This document shows positions 1 to 10,559 of a DNA stretch of 64,000 nucleotides, one piece after another; the first letter of the stretch is position 1; the number at the start of each line of letters is the position of its first letter. The notes below the pieces were generated by a model. The model made no database searches. It had not been told where the DNA came from and saw only the letters and a program-made list of their open reading frames with translations. The stretch lies in assembly GCF_000143535.2 (NCBI RefSeq), contig NC_037325.1, positions 496,001 through 560,000 on the forward strand, read 5' to 3'. Source of the stretch: Botrytis cinerea B05.10. Taxonomy: Eukaryota; Ascomycota; Leotiomycetes; Helotiales; Sclerotiniaceae. The translations under genes and the position numbers were made by a program.

Positions 1-763
1 AAGATGATCTAATTGAAGGGTAGTACCGGTATTGAAGGATATCTACTGGGGTACCTTAAAGAAAGACCCTGCGGGAGCTTGGAAGAGTTGGCATACATGA
101 CAGACATCAAGTAGAATGGTAAAACAAGAACAGGTCGTTCCAATAGCCGCGTGCTTTCAGACGAATGCAGCAATGACAGTACCAAGAAAACAAGATCGGT
201 AGTTTTGAGAACCCGTTTTCACTCTAGTAGACTATATCGCGATCTGACTTCACCCATGTCGGAACGAAAGAATAATCGGAGAATGCATCATCATTTTCGA
301 ACGGGATCAAAACAGGTTACGTCTGTGGCGGTGCTTGTAATAAAAGAGAAGAACTTGGTCTGGCCAATGAAACAACTTAAAAGAACAACATGTGTGGAAT
401 GCGAATATAAAAATGCGGGGTAAATCCCACTTAAACAGCCACATATCTCCAACATGTCACTTAAAAACAAGCTTTTCTGCTCGCTGCATCCGCAACTAGT
501 GGCATGTTACCGCATCCATGAATTGTGTGAAAAGACCCAATAGTTGAAAGAATCTTGTCAGTTGTGTTTTGAGTGTTGATCAGAGGAGAGGCTGATCAAG
601 ATCAAATTTCGTCCATGTACTGGCAATACTACTAGAACATTCGACCTTACTCCATGCAACCATGACGCCAAACCCCTTCGCCCTCTATAGTACATATCCG
701 AGTCTCGTCCGGAAGAATCGATTACCAAATTGCACTCCTGCATTGTGATGCACCATGACACAA
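1..763. other. Intergenic, no supported gene
   Basis: This is the region downstream of the CWC15 stop. Short open frames exist on both strands (for example around 151-423), but they show no recognisable domain and no conserved-looking splice structure. Composition is like that of the other intergenic spacers. I see no gene here. The start of a gene lying left of the window cannot be excluded. Confidence 0.6.
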
Positions 764-1921
764 TCATCTCACGTATTTGCTACAACACGTTAGTCTCATT
801 CGATCGATAGCTATGATTACCACTAGGTCGAGACCCAAACTTCCAAACATACCTCATAAACTTCTTGTGGAAATCGGAACGTAGCAAGTCCTAAAATTTG
901 GGTCAGTATCCGGTGATGATACTTTCATGATTAGTACAACATACATTGACGAATTCTTTTTTGCCTTTATCTTCGGTTCCACGAGCTTGATTTTTGAAAA
1001 TAACATCGTCGTCCCATCTAATAATTTTGAGTTAGTAAATACAGCATGCGAAACTAATTCACACCTAACATACCGCCTTTTAACATTGAAGTCTGATTTG
1101 GCATTTAGCAATGGGTTGCCAAGAGCGATATCATGCTCTCGCTCCGCTTCTTCAGCCGCTAGTCTTTCTCGTTCCTATCAGAACATCAAAATTAGTGGTG
1201 TATTTGGCAGTTTTGAAAAGCTTAATCCGACCTCTTGTTCTCGTTTCTCGGCACGCTCGCGCTTAATCTTTTCAAGTTCCCGTTGAAGCTCCGCAGTCTC
1301 GTCTTCGTCGTCATCACTAGCACCATGTAAGCCTTTTTCCAAGAGAGTGTGTAGATATTCGGCGAACCTGTCATCATCACTACTATCACTCTCTCCAGCA
1401 TCGTCCGAGTCGGCGTCTATATCTCGAGTTTCTTCTAGAATGCGCCGCCTTTTTGCTTCTGAGTCTTCATCATCCTCCGCGGAACCATTTTCGAGTTGTC
1501 TTTTGGCTGTGCTTGTAGACGACTGTACATCTTCGATCGCAGCGCTTGATCCTCCATTCTTTTTGGCGAAATGTGCTGCTTCTGCTTGTAGCAATTCTGC
1601 TCGAAGGTCTCTGACTTCGGCTGCTGCATCGCCTCCCTGTCCTGGCTTTCTATAACTCAATTAACCTCGAATTCCCCAAACAAACATGCCAAGGTTTCGT
1701 ACCGGAATTTAAGTTGTGTGTGAGCTGGAAGTAATCTTTGATGATAAGCCGGGCCTCGTTGTGCTTCTTTTCCCACTGCCTATTTTCCATAAGAAACATT
1801 CTCCACAATCCGCAATGTAATTTCACTTACTGGGTCGAAGGTTGGTCTATGTGCTGGAGGATCCGTTAGTAATTTCCAAGTAAAAATTCCCAATTTTTTA
1901 AGAGGGCTTACCGGTAGTCAT
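764..1921 (-). CDS. CWC15: Pre-mRNA-splicing factor Cwc15 (Cwf15/AD-002 family)
   Basis: Cwc15 belongs to the Prp19/NTC-associated set of spliceosomal proteins and acts in the nucleus. I join eight exons: 1912-1921, 1831-1853, 1703-1779, 1232-1649, 1074-1174, 945-1017, 853-890 and 764-779, giving 251 residues. The N-terminus reads MTTAHRPTFDPA, followed by the family hallmark RGPAYHQRLLPAHTQLK and KPGQGGD. A long acidic low-complexity middle follows (DDED and SDSSDDD runs), then a charged helix rich in Glu and Arg. The C-terminus carries the conserved NPLLN, FNVKRRWDDDV and DLLRSDFHKKFMSKYVR. The last exon is only 16 nt and restores the SKYVR ending; its intron has a GACTAAC branch point. The intron after residue E of REQE begins GTCGGA, a weak donor. 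The gene is divergent from RRP45 across 216 bp. Family identity is very secure; the shortest exons rest on family knowledge. Confidence 0.95.
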
Positions 1922-2137
1922 ATTGTTTGCTGTGTAAAATGTAAATCGATGTTTGATAAAGATAAGGTGAAGGCCAGACGCGATAGACTACCTACAATTG
2001 AAGATGCTAAATAAGGCTGCGCTAGTCTAATCAAAGCTCACCGCCTTGGAGTTTCTGGCAAAAAGAAATCTTGGGGAATAATAATGTAACCTGCGCAACC
2101 ATTCAGCGTGTATTTTCACGTCAATAAGTAATCCGAG
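1922..2137. promoter_or_regulatory. Bidirectional promoter between CWC15 and RRP45
   Basis: Only 216 bp separate the two divergent start codons, so both promoters and both 5' leaders must lie here or overlap. I see no clear TATA box. The assignment follows from layout, not from a recognised motif. Confidence 0.6.
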
Positions 2138-3126
2138 ATGCCTCGAGAAGTTGAACCTTCTATCAATGAAAAGCAGTTCTTTTCGAAGGCTCTCAAAGAA
2201 AATTTAAGAATTGATGGAAGAAGTTTTGATCAATTTCGAGCTCTAGAGTTAGAGTTTGGAGATGAATATGGTGTGGCAGATGTGAGGTTAGGAAAGACAA
2301 GGTAAGAGATGCGATTTCAGGAGATGCGCACCCAAAGCACCTTTCAGATATTTGCTTCGAAAGAGATCTTTTCAAGGGTCATTAGTAAGACTGATAATTC
2401 TCTAGGGTTCTCGTCAATATTACAGCTGAAGTAACAAGCCCATTCCCGGACCGTCTCTTTGATGGCATCTTCACCATCACGACCGAACTTTCACCTATGG
2501 CCTCACCTGCTTTCGAAACCAACCGTCCAACCGAACAAGAAGTATTGCTCTCTCGCCTTCTCGAGAAGACCTTGCGACGTTCTGCAGCTCTTGATACCGA
2601 ATCTCTTTGTCTCATCGCCGGTCAGAAATGCTGGTCAGTCCGCGCAGATGTTCACATTCTGTCACACGACGGAAATCTTATCGATGCGTCCTGTATCGCT
2701 ATAATAGCTGCATTACAACACTTTAGAAAACCAGATACAAGCACGGAAGGAGAAACGGTGACTGTCTACACTTTAGCAGAGCGAGAACCTGTGCCTTTGA
2801 GTCTTTTACATTTCCCACTCTGTGTGACATTTTCATTTTATGGGAAGGGCCAAGAGCAGACTAGATTGGTTGACACGAATTTAATGGAGGAACAGTTAAG
2901 AGAGGGTAGTTGCACGATCAGTATGAATCGTCACGGAGAAGTTTGTCAAATTGCTAAGCTTGGTGGTATAGCAGTCGATGCCGTGGAATTGTTACAATGT
3001 ACAAATATTGCACTTGAGAAGGTCAAGGACATATCTGCATATATCACAAAGAGGTTGCAAGAAGATTTGAAGAAAAGGGATAAGGGAGGACTCATGGCTG
3101 AGCTTAGAGCAGATAATTCAAGATGA
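2138..3126 (+). CDS. RRP45: Exosome complex component Rrp45 (EXOSC9)
   Basis: Rrp45 is one of the six RNase PH-like ring subunits of the RNA exosome, which trims and degrades RNA in nucleus and cytoplasm. The subunit itself is not catalytic in eukaryotes. Two exons (2138-2301 and 2406-3126) give 294 residues, close to the usual length. The start MPREVEPSINEKQF is followed by LKENLRIDGR and the RNase PH signature FGDEYGVADVRLGKTR. The intron splits the codon after KT. After it come VTSPFPDRLFDGIFTI, SLCLIAGQKCWSVRADVHIL and DGNLIDASCIAIIAALQ, all typical of the Rrp45/Rrp42 family. SPMASPAFE and FETNRPTEQE favour Rrp45 over Rrp42 or Rrp43. The intron uses GTAAGA with a CTGATAAT branch region. 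The gene is divergent from CWC15 and convergent with the CLC gene, 225 bp between stops. Confidence 0.94.
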
Positions 3127-3351
3127 TGAAGATAAAGATTATGTCTAATATGTACCGCAGACTCTATGATGATCTTTTCTTCGAATCAACCTCCCAAGCA
3201 GGTCTGTAAAATCGACATTGACCCCAGATGGTAATGCTCTATGAATTACACCAGGGTATTGGATATTCAAACTCCCCAAAATCAAATCATGACGCCACCC
3301 AGTTGATGCATATTCCTATTCCCGACGCTAAAACGCAATACAACAGTAAAA

Positions 3352-6300
3352 TCAATTATGCCCATCTCTTTCTTCCAATTCCCGCATGTACTTGACAAAT
3401 GTCTTCTTGTGAGTCTGTAAATGGTCAGGTCTCTTGCACGGTAAGTGTGTGGAGGTTGGATAAATTACCAGTCCGGCATAACGGCCGTCTTTAAGTACAC
3501 AAACATATCTCAAGCCGAGTTTCACGAAACATTCGTAGACCAAATCCATTGGGGAACGAATATCTAAAGCTACCGGTGCCTGTTTTGATTATCTGTCAGT
3601 AGTAGATTTGAGGATGAACAGGGGTTAAATTTTGCTTACAGGATCAATGTAAGGCGTGAAGTCGGTAGGATCAACACGCTCTTCTTCTTCAGAGTCATCA
3701 TAGTTGCTGATGGTCGCCATTAGGCACAAAGTACCCGGCTCGTTATCGAGATTATCGAGAGCAAATTCCAAATCGGGGGCGGGTATCAGACCGACAAGAA
3801 CATCGTCTCTGATGATTGGCAATCCACCATCAACCTCACCAGCCTGATGCAAAAGCTCTAACTTCTGGCGCAGACTACTAGCAGGTATCATGGGGGAGAC
3901 GGAGATGTCAATAACCCTTTCTCTTCGAACACGAGGTACAATATCTGCAAGATCGGAGGTAAATATCGGCTTGTGCTTGTTATTGAGAAATGGGTAAGCG
4001 TTGAGGTTGGTCAATAAATCCTAGAAAAGTCAGTCTCTTCTCCACACACTTATCATTAAATGATCTTACGTATATGCTCAGAGGTTCCATGAAATCTGCT
4101 GTCCATTTTGAAACCAAAACAGCGAGGGAAAAGGGTAAAACATAATCGAGACTGCCCGTCAATTCAAATAGAATGACTGCCAAGGTCACAGATAATCTGG
4201 TTACCCCACACATTGTAGAGCCGGCAGCAATGAGAGCATAAACACCGGGAGTAATACAGGATGTTCCGCTCTCATGAGCAGCGCAACTTTCAAATATAGA
4301 AGCTTGGGGAAATGTTAATACAAGCCATTGCACCAAATGGCCGACGATTCTGCCGAGCAGGCCGCCTACAACCATAGATGGTACATATATACCCGCAGGA
4401 ACTTTCTGTAACATTGTGTTAGTGAATGAGTTGAAGTAAAGGTGCAACAATAAGCGTTGTCCCACCCGAAATGAAATAAACTTACAATGCCAAATGTAAT
4501 AATCGTCAAGAGCCCTTTGATGAAAAATGCAATAGTTAGCTGTCCAATTATGGGAAAGATTTCATCAATGCTATTGGGACAAAGACCCATGCTATCTGAC
4601 TTATCAGTGTCGCAAGGGCTAGCCAAATTGAACAACAATTTAGCTACTGGGATCTTGGTATACGGGTTCCAATAGGAGACGAGGCCTGTGAGTAGAGCAA
4701 CCAGCATGACCTCAAAAAGAGGCCACTTTTTTATTATCTCAATCTTCCTGAAGGACTGTGCCCAGGACCTAGATGCCTTGATGAATGTTGCACCAGTTAT
4801 GCCACCGAGTACACCGACCATGATGAAAGCGGCGAGTTCAAAAAAGGTCCAGTCCGTTAAGTAGCGAACTTCGAACATGACAATCTTGTTGGTGCCATAA
4901 GGATTGAGAAATTTCAACGTCAGTGCAGCTGTGATACAGCAGAAGAAGGTTCGAAATAGTGTTTTAGCTGGGAAAAAATACGCCACTTCTTCCAAAGAAA
5001 AAAGAACACCGCCAATGGGGGCACCAAAAGCTACCGCAACACCTGCAGCCGCGGCTGCGGACAATACTTCTCTGCGTTTTCCGTCATTATCATCGTATTT
5101 GGAGAATAAGCGGCATGCAATGTTGCCCACACAAGTTGCAATGTGTACAAAGGGGCCCTCCTTTCCCAAACTAAGCCCGGATGCTACACTCAATATCAGA
5201 GCGAGTGTTTTGACGAGTAGAGTCTTAAAGCCAAGAAATCCATGCAAAACAAAACCGCTAAGAATTACGCGAACTTCAGCCACCCCACTGCCGGCAGCCG
5301 AGTAGTAGATCATCGGAGCATTCGTCTCAGATCCCAGCGTGTTCTTCGGGCTGGTATTGCCATCGACTGGCGCTTGGGAATCATGTCGACTAAAGGCACC
5401 AAGGTTCTCATCCAACGTAGAAAGTTGATATGTTGATGGTACAACCGTTTTGGTAGTCAAAGTCAAAAGACATGCTGCTGATGCAAATGCGACTACAAGC
5501 AAAACGTAAATGAAGAACTCCGTTAAGTCCTCACTGAAAAATGGTATTTCGACATAATTCGACCAAGATTTCCAAGCATCACATTTGTCTCCATTAGGGC
5601 AACATCTCTATTAATAGTCAGTTTACTTGTTCCTCCGTGATTAAAAGCAGAAACACATGGCGTTAGTTAATGTCGCCGAATCTGACTTGCAAGCTGTGGT
5701 GGGCAAGTTCAAAAGTCATGTTGAAAAATGAACAGAGACGACGAAAATTGCACAAACCTTTTCACTGATGAAAAATCCATCATGACAATAGCCATCTTTC
5801 CAATCATAAATAGGAGTCTCCGAGACATCAACAGTATATGCTATCGTAGCTGTCACGAATCCAACTAGGGCACTCAGTATCCAACCTTGTGTGCCATCAA
5901 AAAACGCCTTGATTCGACCTCGAAAATCTTTCCTACTTCGAAGCCCCTTCACTCGGTATGCATCTGCAATGCTGTCGTGGACCCAATCTGTTGACGTAAA
6001 CTGATCATACCAAACTCTGTCGTCTGTGGTCAACATGTTTTTGGATTCTCGCATCTGGTCCTTAGGTCCATGTCTTTCTGAAGTTAATGCGGTAACTAAA
6101 CGCTGACCCCAAGATCCGGCACGGCTATGATGCCGACTACCTCTTAAACTACCTGCAAATGGTATATGGTTAGCCCCGTGCTCAGTACTATAGGAGAAAT
6201 TTGAAGCTCGATTAATAATGGTAAAATTGAAGACTTACCAGAGTAACTATGATGACTTGGTAGATATGGGCGGTTGATCTCCGCCGCGCCACCGAGACGT

Positions 6301-6482
6301 ATACGAGAACGCCCTGCACTTTGGAGGAGAGGAGTTCGCTCGTCGGAAAGATTACTCGCTGATCTTTGGAGAGTTCTCGTGGCTGTGGGCGAGGGGGGAG
6401 CTGACGAGTCCCTCGATTCCGGTGGAACATTCGACGACATTGTAAAATCGACGCCAATGTGGCTCTTGCTAGAAGGTCTCAT
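3352..6482 (-). CDS. CLC-family chloride channel / Cl-/H+ antiporter (Gef1-like)
   Basis: CLC proteins move chloride across the plasma membrane or across Golgi, endosome and vacuole membranes. Six exons (6239-6482, 5758-6152, 4486-5607, 4070-4405, 3640-4020, 3352-3579) give 901 residues. A Ser/Pro-rich cytosolic N-terminus (about 1-180) precedes the membrane core. The three selectivity loops are visible: GSGVAEV (about 319), GKEGPFVH with the gating glutamate near 363, and a later loop KVPAGIYVPS at the exon 3-4 junction. The core ends near LSIYDLLTNLNAYPF, followed by two C-terminal CBS regions (GGLPIIRDDVLVGLI and LGLRYVCVLKDGRYAGLV). The first loop reads GSGVA rather than the GSGIP of animal channels. 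An upstream in-frame GTG exists, but ATG 6482 (MRPSSK) is the first ATG; ATG 6440 (MSSNVPP) is an alternative. Filamentous fungi can have several CLC paralogues, so I give no symbol. Confidence 0.93.
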
Positions 6483-8261
6483 ATCGGGAATGTCTCGGTG
6501 TGTCACCTAACACATCGCAGGAAGATAGACGTTCTGGAATGACGACACGGTACACAACGGCAGGAAACTGAAAGCTCGCACGCAGAAGCGGGAGATGCGA
6601 AACACCAAAGTGAAATAAGGGCAAGAGGAAATGATAAATGATAAATGAGAAGCTGAAGATGTACAAAAAATCGCCTCTCAATATTACCACCCACACCACT
6701 GTTTGACGAAGACTAGAATTTTCCTGGTGAATCGAAGGGGAAGTTGGAGTGTTGGTGTTGGGAGTGGCTATGACTTTTGAGATTGGGAATGGGAGCAATT
6801 GCGGAATCAAGAAGCATCAAATGAAATGTGGAGGAGAAGCAAGGGTCTTCGAGGCTAGTCGAACCCTGGAGGTAATACCTTGGAGTTTGGAATTGATATC
6901 AATATTGAGTGGTCGGACGTTCCTGCTGCAGTCTGCTTTTGATGTAACAGTGTCGTAATATTCAATAGTCAAATCGGTGTAGGTGCGACGTGCAAGAATG
7001 GAAACTCCTGGGCCGAATCTCTGGCGGGACGCATCGAATGCCAGCAAACATGAAAAGAGGGAAAATCAAGACCAAGATCGGATCAAAGACACGCCCTCAT
7101 CGTTAATTGCGGAACCAAGAAGCAGAAGTGGGAGTTGGAGTTTGGAGTTGGAACAATTATGGGAAATGATACGGTTAATGCGCTTAAGATAGCTTTTGCA
7201 GTGCAGGATAGCCTCGATAAGGCTCGATAAGCTTCGTGAAAACGAGAAGGTGCGGTGCTCCCTGGTAATCGTTGCGCACTTAGGTAATATGCTTTTCTTG
7301 GAAGCCGCCCTAGGAGTCACAAGCGCTGTGAAACATACGAATGCATTTCATTCCTTATGATCTCCCATTTATCTTCCGCGCGCCATAAAGCAGGTTGATG
7401 ATAGCCTCGCTGGGGAATCGGGCCAATGAGCACGACGAGCTATAAAACATGCAATAGTGAAATGACTCATGAACGGCCGATGCTTGCGAGCGGAGGGTCG
7501 TAAGTAGCATGGCAGATGGCAGCAACACCAGCATCGGCATCGAAGGGACGTGGAACTCATGACATCGGAAAGGTAGAGGATGTTCGATTGGGTGTGCATA
7601 CAATCCCGTCCACCCCGAGACACGCAATAGTCGAGAGCTAGCTGAGGGTGCCTGCCGGGTTGTCGGTGTGACTTTGTAGAAAATCCATACTCCATAGATT
7701 CGATCGATGAGAAAGCTGATCTGCGGGGAGGAAATGCACAGGGTAGCATGGTAGCTGAGTTTACAAAGTAGGCAATTCAACTCCCGCAAATGTCGCGTCA
7801 AAATCCATGAGCCCATCATCCATCCCACCCCCATCCCATCCCATCCCATCCCCTCATACCCACAACAACAAGTTTCAAGAGCACCACGAAATACGACCTG
7901 CCCGGTACCTCAACTCCACAAAATATCCGGAATTGTCCACCTCGTGCGTCGCACATCACATCAATCGAGGACAGAATACGGATCTGTCAAGGTGCATTTG
8001 GGCATTCCAATCTCCATTGGTGTTTGTTTCGATTCCTACGGACAACCGACTGAATCCTGGACACTCCTTTTCTCAAGATTGTTTCGTGAGCTGCATATCG
8101 CTTCTCGTCTTCTTCCCCAGCTTCCTATTGCTGCGCTGCTGCACTACTGCATTCCCGCTATTGCATGTTAGAACGAGCCGAGGCGGCTACGAATAAATAG
8201 GAGTGGAAAAACAAAATCCCTCACTTAAACATTAGTTAACCTCTGCCGTGCCACATTTGAC
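6483..8261. other. Intergenic spacer between divergent CLC and IAH1-like genes
   Basis: About 1.8 kb holding two divergent promoters. It contains pyrimidine/purine-biased stretches, a small CCATC tandem repeat and several short open frames without recognisable domains or splice support. I see no gene in it. Confidence 0.6.
7831..7850. repeat. (CCATC)4 microsatellite
   Basis: Four perfect CCATC units lie in the spacer upstream of the esterase gene, with imperfect units on both sides. It is probably a neutral simple repeat. Confidence 0.8.
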
Positions 8262-9348
8262 ATGTCTTTCAAAGGCTATCCCCAGTTTATTCTATTGGGC
8301 GATTCCATTGTGCAATTCTCGAGTCATCTGCGGGATGGCTTTTCCTTTACTGCGGGTCTTGAAGAACGTGAGTTCACTGCTCCAAAGAAGAACCATCCGG
8401 TCACTAATTAGTTCATATTTAGATTGTTCTAGGCGGCTGCAGATAATAAACCATGGGTTGAGCGGGTATAATACCGATAATGCTGTTGAGATCCATCAGC
8501 ATCTCGTCCCAAATCCAACCGCTGCAAAGGTTCCCTACCTGGTACGTCAAAACTACCATATAGGACTCGTTCCTGGATAGAACCTACCCCCCCCCCCCCC
8601 GGAAGCCTTGCCTTTATTGGTGCGAGGCTGTCCTTAGGTTACTTCTCTGTATGCTAATAGAATGTGCTGCAAGCTCATCCTGTTCGGTGCGAATGATGCA
8701 TGCCTACCGGATGGTCCTACGGGTCAACATGTTCCATTGGAAATTTACAAGAAAAACATTGAAAGCCTTCTCAAGAATTGGAGTTCCATAGCACAATGCC
8801 CCACGATTTTACTGGTTACACCGCCCCCTATCAATGAGGTTCAGCTTGAGGAACAAGACCTCCAGAAGGGGTATTCTTCCCTCACACGATCACAGGATAA
8901 TACAGCCAAATATGCAGCTGCAGTTAGAGAAATTGCCGGTGAATGGAAAGATCGAAATGTAGTATTAGTCGATCTATGGAAGGCTATTTTGGTGAAAGCG
9001 GTGCAGATGAGTCCAGATAATACCGACAACCTTGAAACAATTGGCACCAAACGTGCTGGGGATGATACAGCTATGAGGGCACTCCTCACTGATGGTCTTC
9101 ATCTTTCTAGTGAAGGATACAGAGTATTCTTGGACGAAGTTATACCATTGGTTGGAAAAGAGTGGAAAGAAGAGCCCTTGGATAGCCCCAGCTGGGTATT
9201 TCCACACGTAAGTATAGTGTTTGTGTTTCCTTTCGACAATCCCTAGATGTATTTTCTAGGTGGTGTTTTCTTATCTCCTCAAGATATAGTGTTAACGATG
9301 CTAATAATATGATAACAGTGGACAGTAGCTCCTAAATTTAGTCGTTAA
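8262..9348 (+). CDS. IAH1: IAH1-like SGNH/GDSL esterase (isoamyl acetate-hydrolysing type)
   Basis: Enzymes of this type hydrolyse short-chain esters such as isoamyl acetate. Four exons (8262-8367, 8423-8541, 8674-9207, 9319-9348) give 262 residues. Catalytic blocks are intact: FILLGDSIVQ with nucleophile Ser15 (block I), NHGLSGYNT (block II glycine), FGANDACLP with Asn82 (block III) and DGLHLSSEGY with Asp215 and His218 (block V). The final 30-nt exon supplies WTVAPKFSR and the stop. In intron 2 I use the acceptor CAAG just before LILFGAND because it joins VPYL directly to LILFGAND as in the family. That intron carries a run of 14 C. There is no signal peptide, so a cytosolic location is likely. 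The substrate is inferred from the family only. Confidence 0.9.
8587..8600. repeat. C14 homopolymer in intron 2 of the IAH1-like gene
   Basis: An uninterrupted run of 14 cytosines (14 G on the transcript's template strand) lies about 45 bp into the second intron. It is unusual in this region, and its length may vary between strains or be mis-sequenced. Confidence 0.85.
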
Positions 9349-10559
9349 ACGGAATGCATGCATGATGCATAGAATGGTGTAGGTGGTCTTTTCTTTGATA
9401 GAATATACATGCAAGGAAGACTTCTAGATTATTGGGATCAAGTAGAGACATCTCACCTCCTTAAATATTGAGTTATGGAGGGTTGATTAGCTTCACGGGA
9501 GAGTATTTAAGAATCAAAACGTAGTTTACATTGCACAAGCAATACTTTTTTGTATAGCATGTTTTAGACTGTCAGGGCACTTAACGCCGAAAATGCATGA
9601 ACACCACTTAAGGTTAGTTGCCCTTGTAATTTTATAGGGTTACCGCAACCAAATTAAAGGACCCTACCAGCTACACTGCCGCCGGAGCAAACAATGACAT
9701 CCTCTCCTCCAAACCCAACCAAATGCCACTCAACAACTGGTTATTGATTGATAATTCGACTTCCTAATATACAACATACAATATACCAACTTTATAATAA
9801 TCAGCCTCTACACTACCTACTCCTCTTCTGAACATTTTCAAAAGGCAAACTTAAATCAAATTTACTGCACACCTAGTATCTACTTACATCCCCACTGCGA
9901 TTCCAATCTTCCTCAAAGGGCAAAACAACGACGTACAACAAACGACAAATTATCTGCGAAAAGGCAAACAAACAAACGTAACTGCTATAAAGCTCTTCGA
10001 TCTCCTTCGGTTCAATCTATCCAAAACTCTTGTGCGAATCGAATAATACCGCCAGGGAGCATAGACTTGCGTCGAAGCAGTCCACTACATTCCTCATTTG
10101 ATACTTGCACAACCATCAAAGAATAGCTGAGCACAACAACATTCAAAGAACCTTCGTCCATATTTCAGAGCCAATTCTGTTCCAATATAAAAACTGCGAG
10201 ATTAGAAATTCATCGATCATAGAAGGCAGGAGAGTGTCTCAAATATCAGATCATCGGCCGATGCCGTGGGGGAGGCTCACAGAGAGCCGTTGTGTACTTC
10301 GTTGGCATTAAGTACAAGATCCAAGAGCCGGGATTTCCTCCAAATTTTCACAGTTGGCCAGGTGCTGAACATTCTGTGATATACCTCAATCCGATTGGAG
10401 CCTCTGCTATAAGACGATATATCACGAGCGTGTAGGGGTAGTCATACGGTGCTGTTGCGGTGACCCTCCTTGGTCAATTTCATTTGATATTACTCCCATG
10501 CCATCAAGTGTAAGGCTTGAAAATAAAACTTCCCTGGGGGTTACAAGGAAAGGATTGGA
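9349..10559. other. Intergenic spacer and probable long 5' leader
   Basis: This 1.2-kb interval follows the esterase stop. From about 9,660 it becomes CA- and CT-rich with scattered CAAACAAAC stretches, a look typical of fungal promoters and 5' leaders. A long untranslated leader for the downstream gene is therefore plausible. No coding region is supported. Confidence 0.5.

Noticed and set aside
151..423. 90-codon open frame at the left edge
   Set aside because: Basic, low-information product with no domain and no splice context. It lies downstream of CWC15 in ordinary spacer DNA.
7355..7849. 164-codon minus-strand frame in the CLC-IAH1 spacer
   Set aside because: It overlaps a second long frame on the same strand, has no recognisable domain and includes the CCATC microsatellite. 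It looks like chance.
10105..10311. 68-codon frame upstream of the retropepsin-like gene
   Set aside because: It does not start with a supported signal, shows no domain, and lies in a probable leader; it could at most be a uORF.
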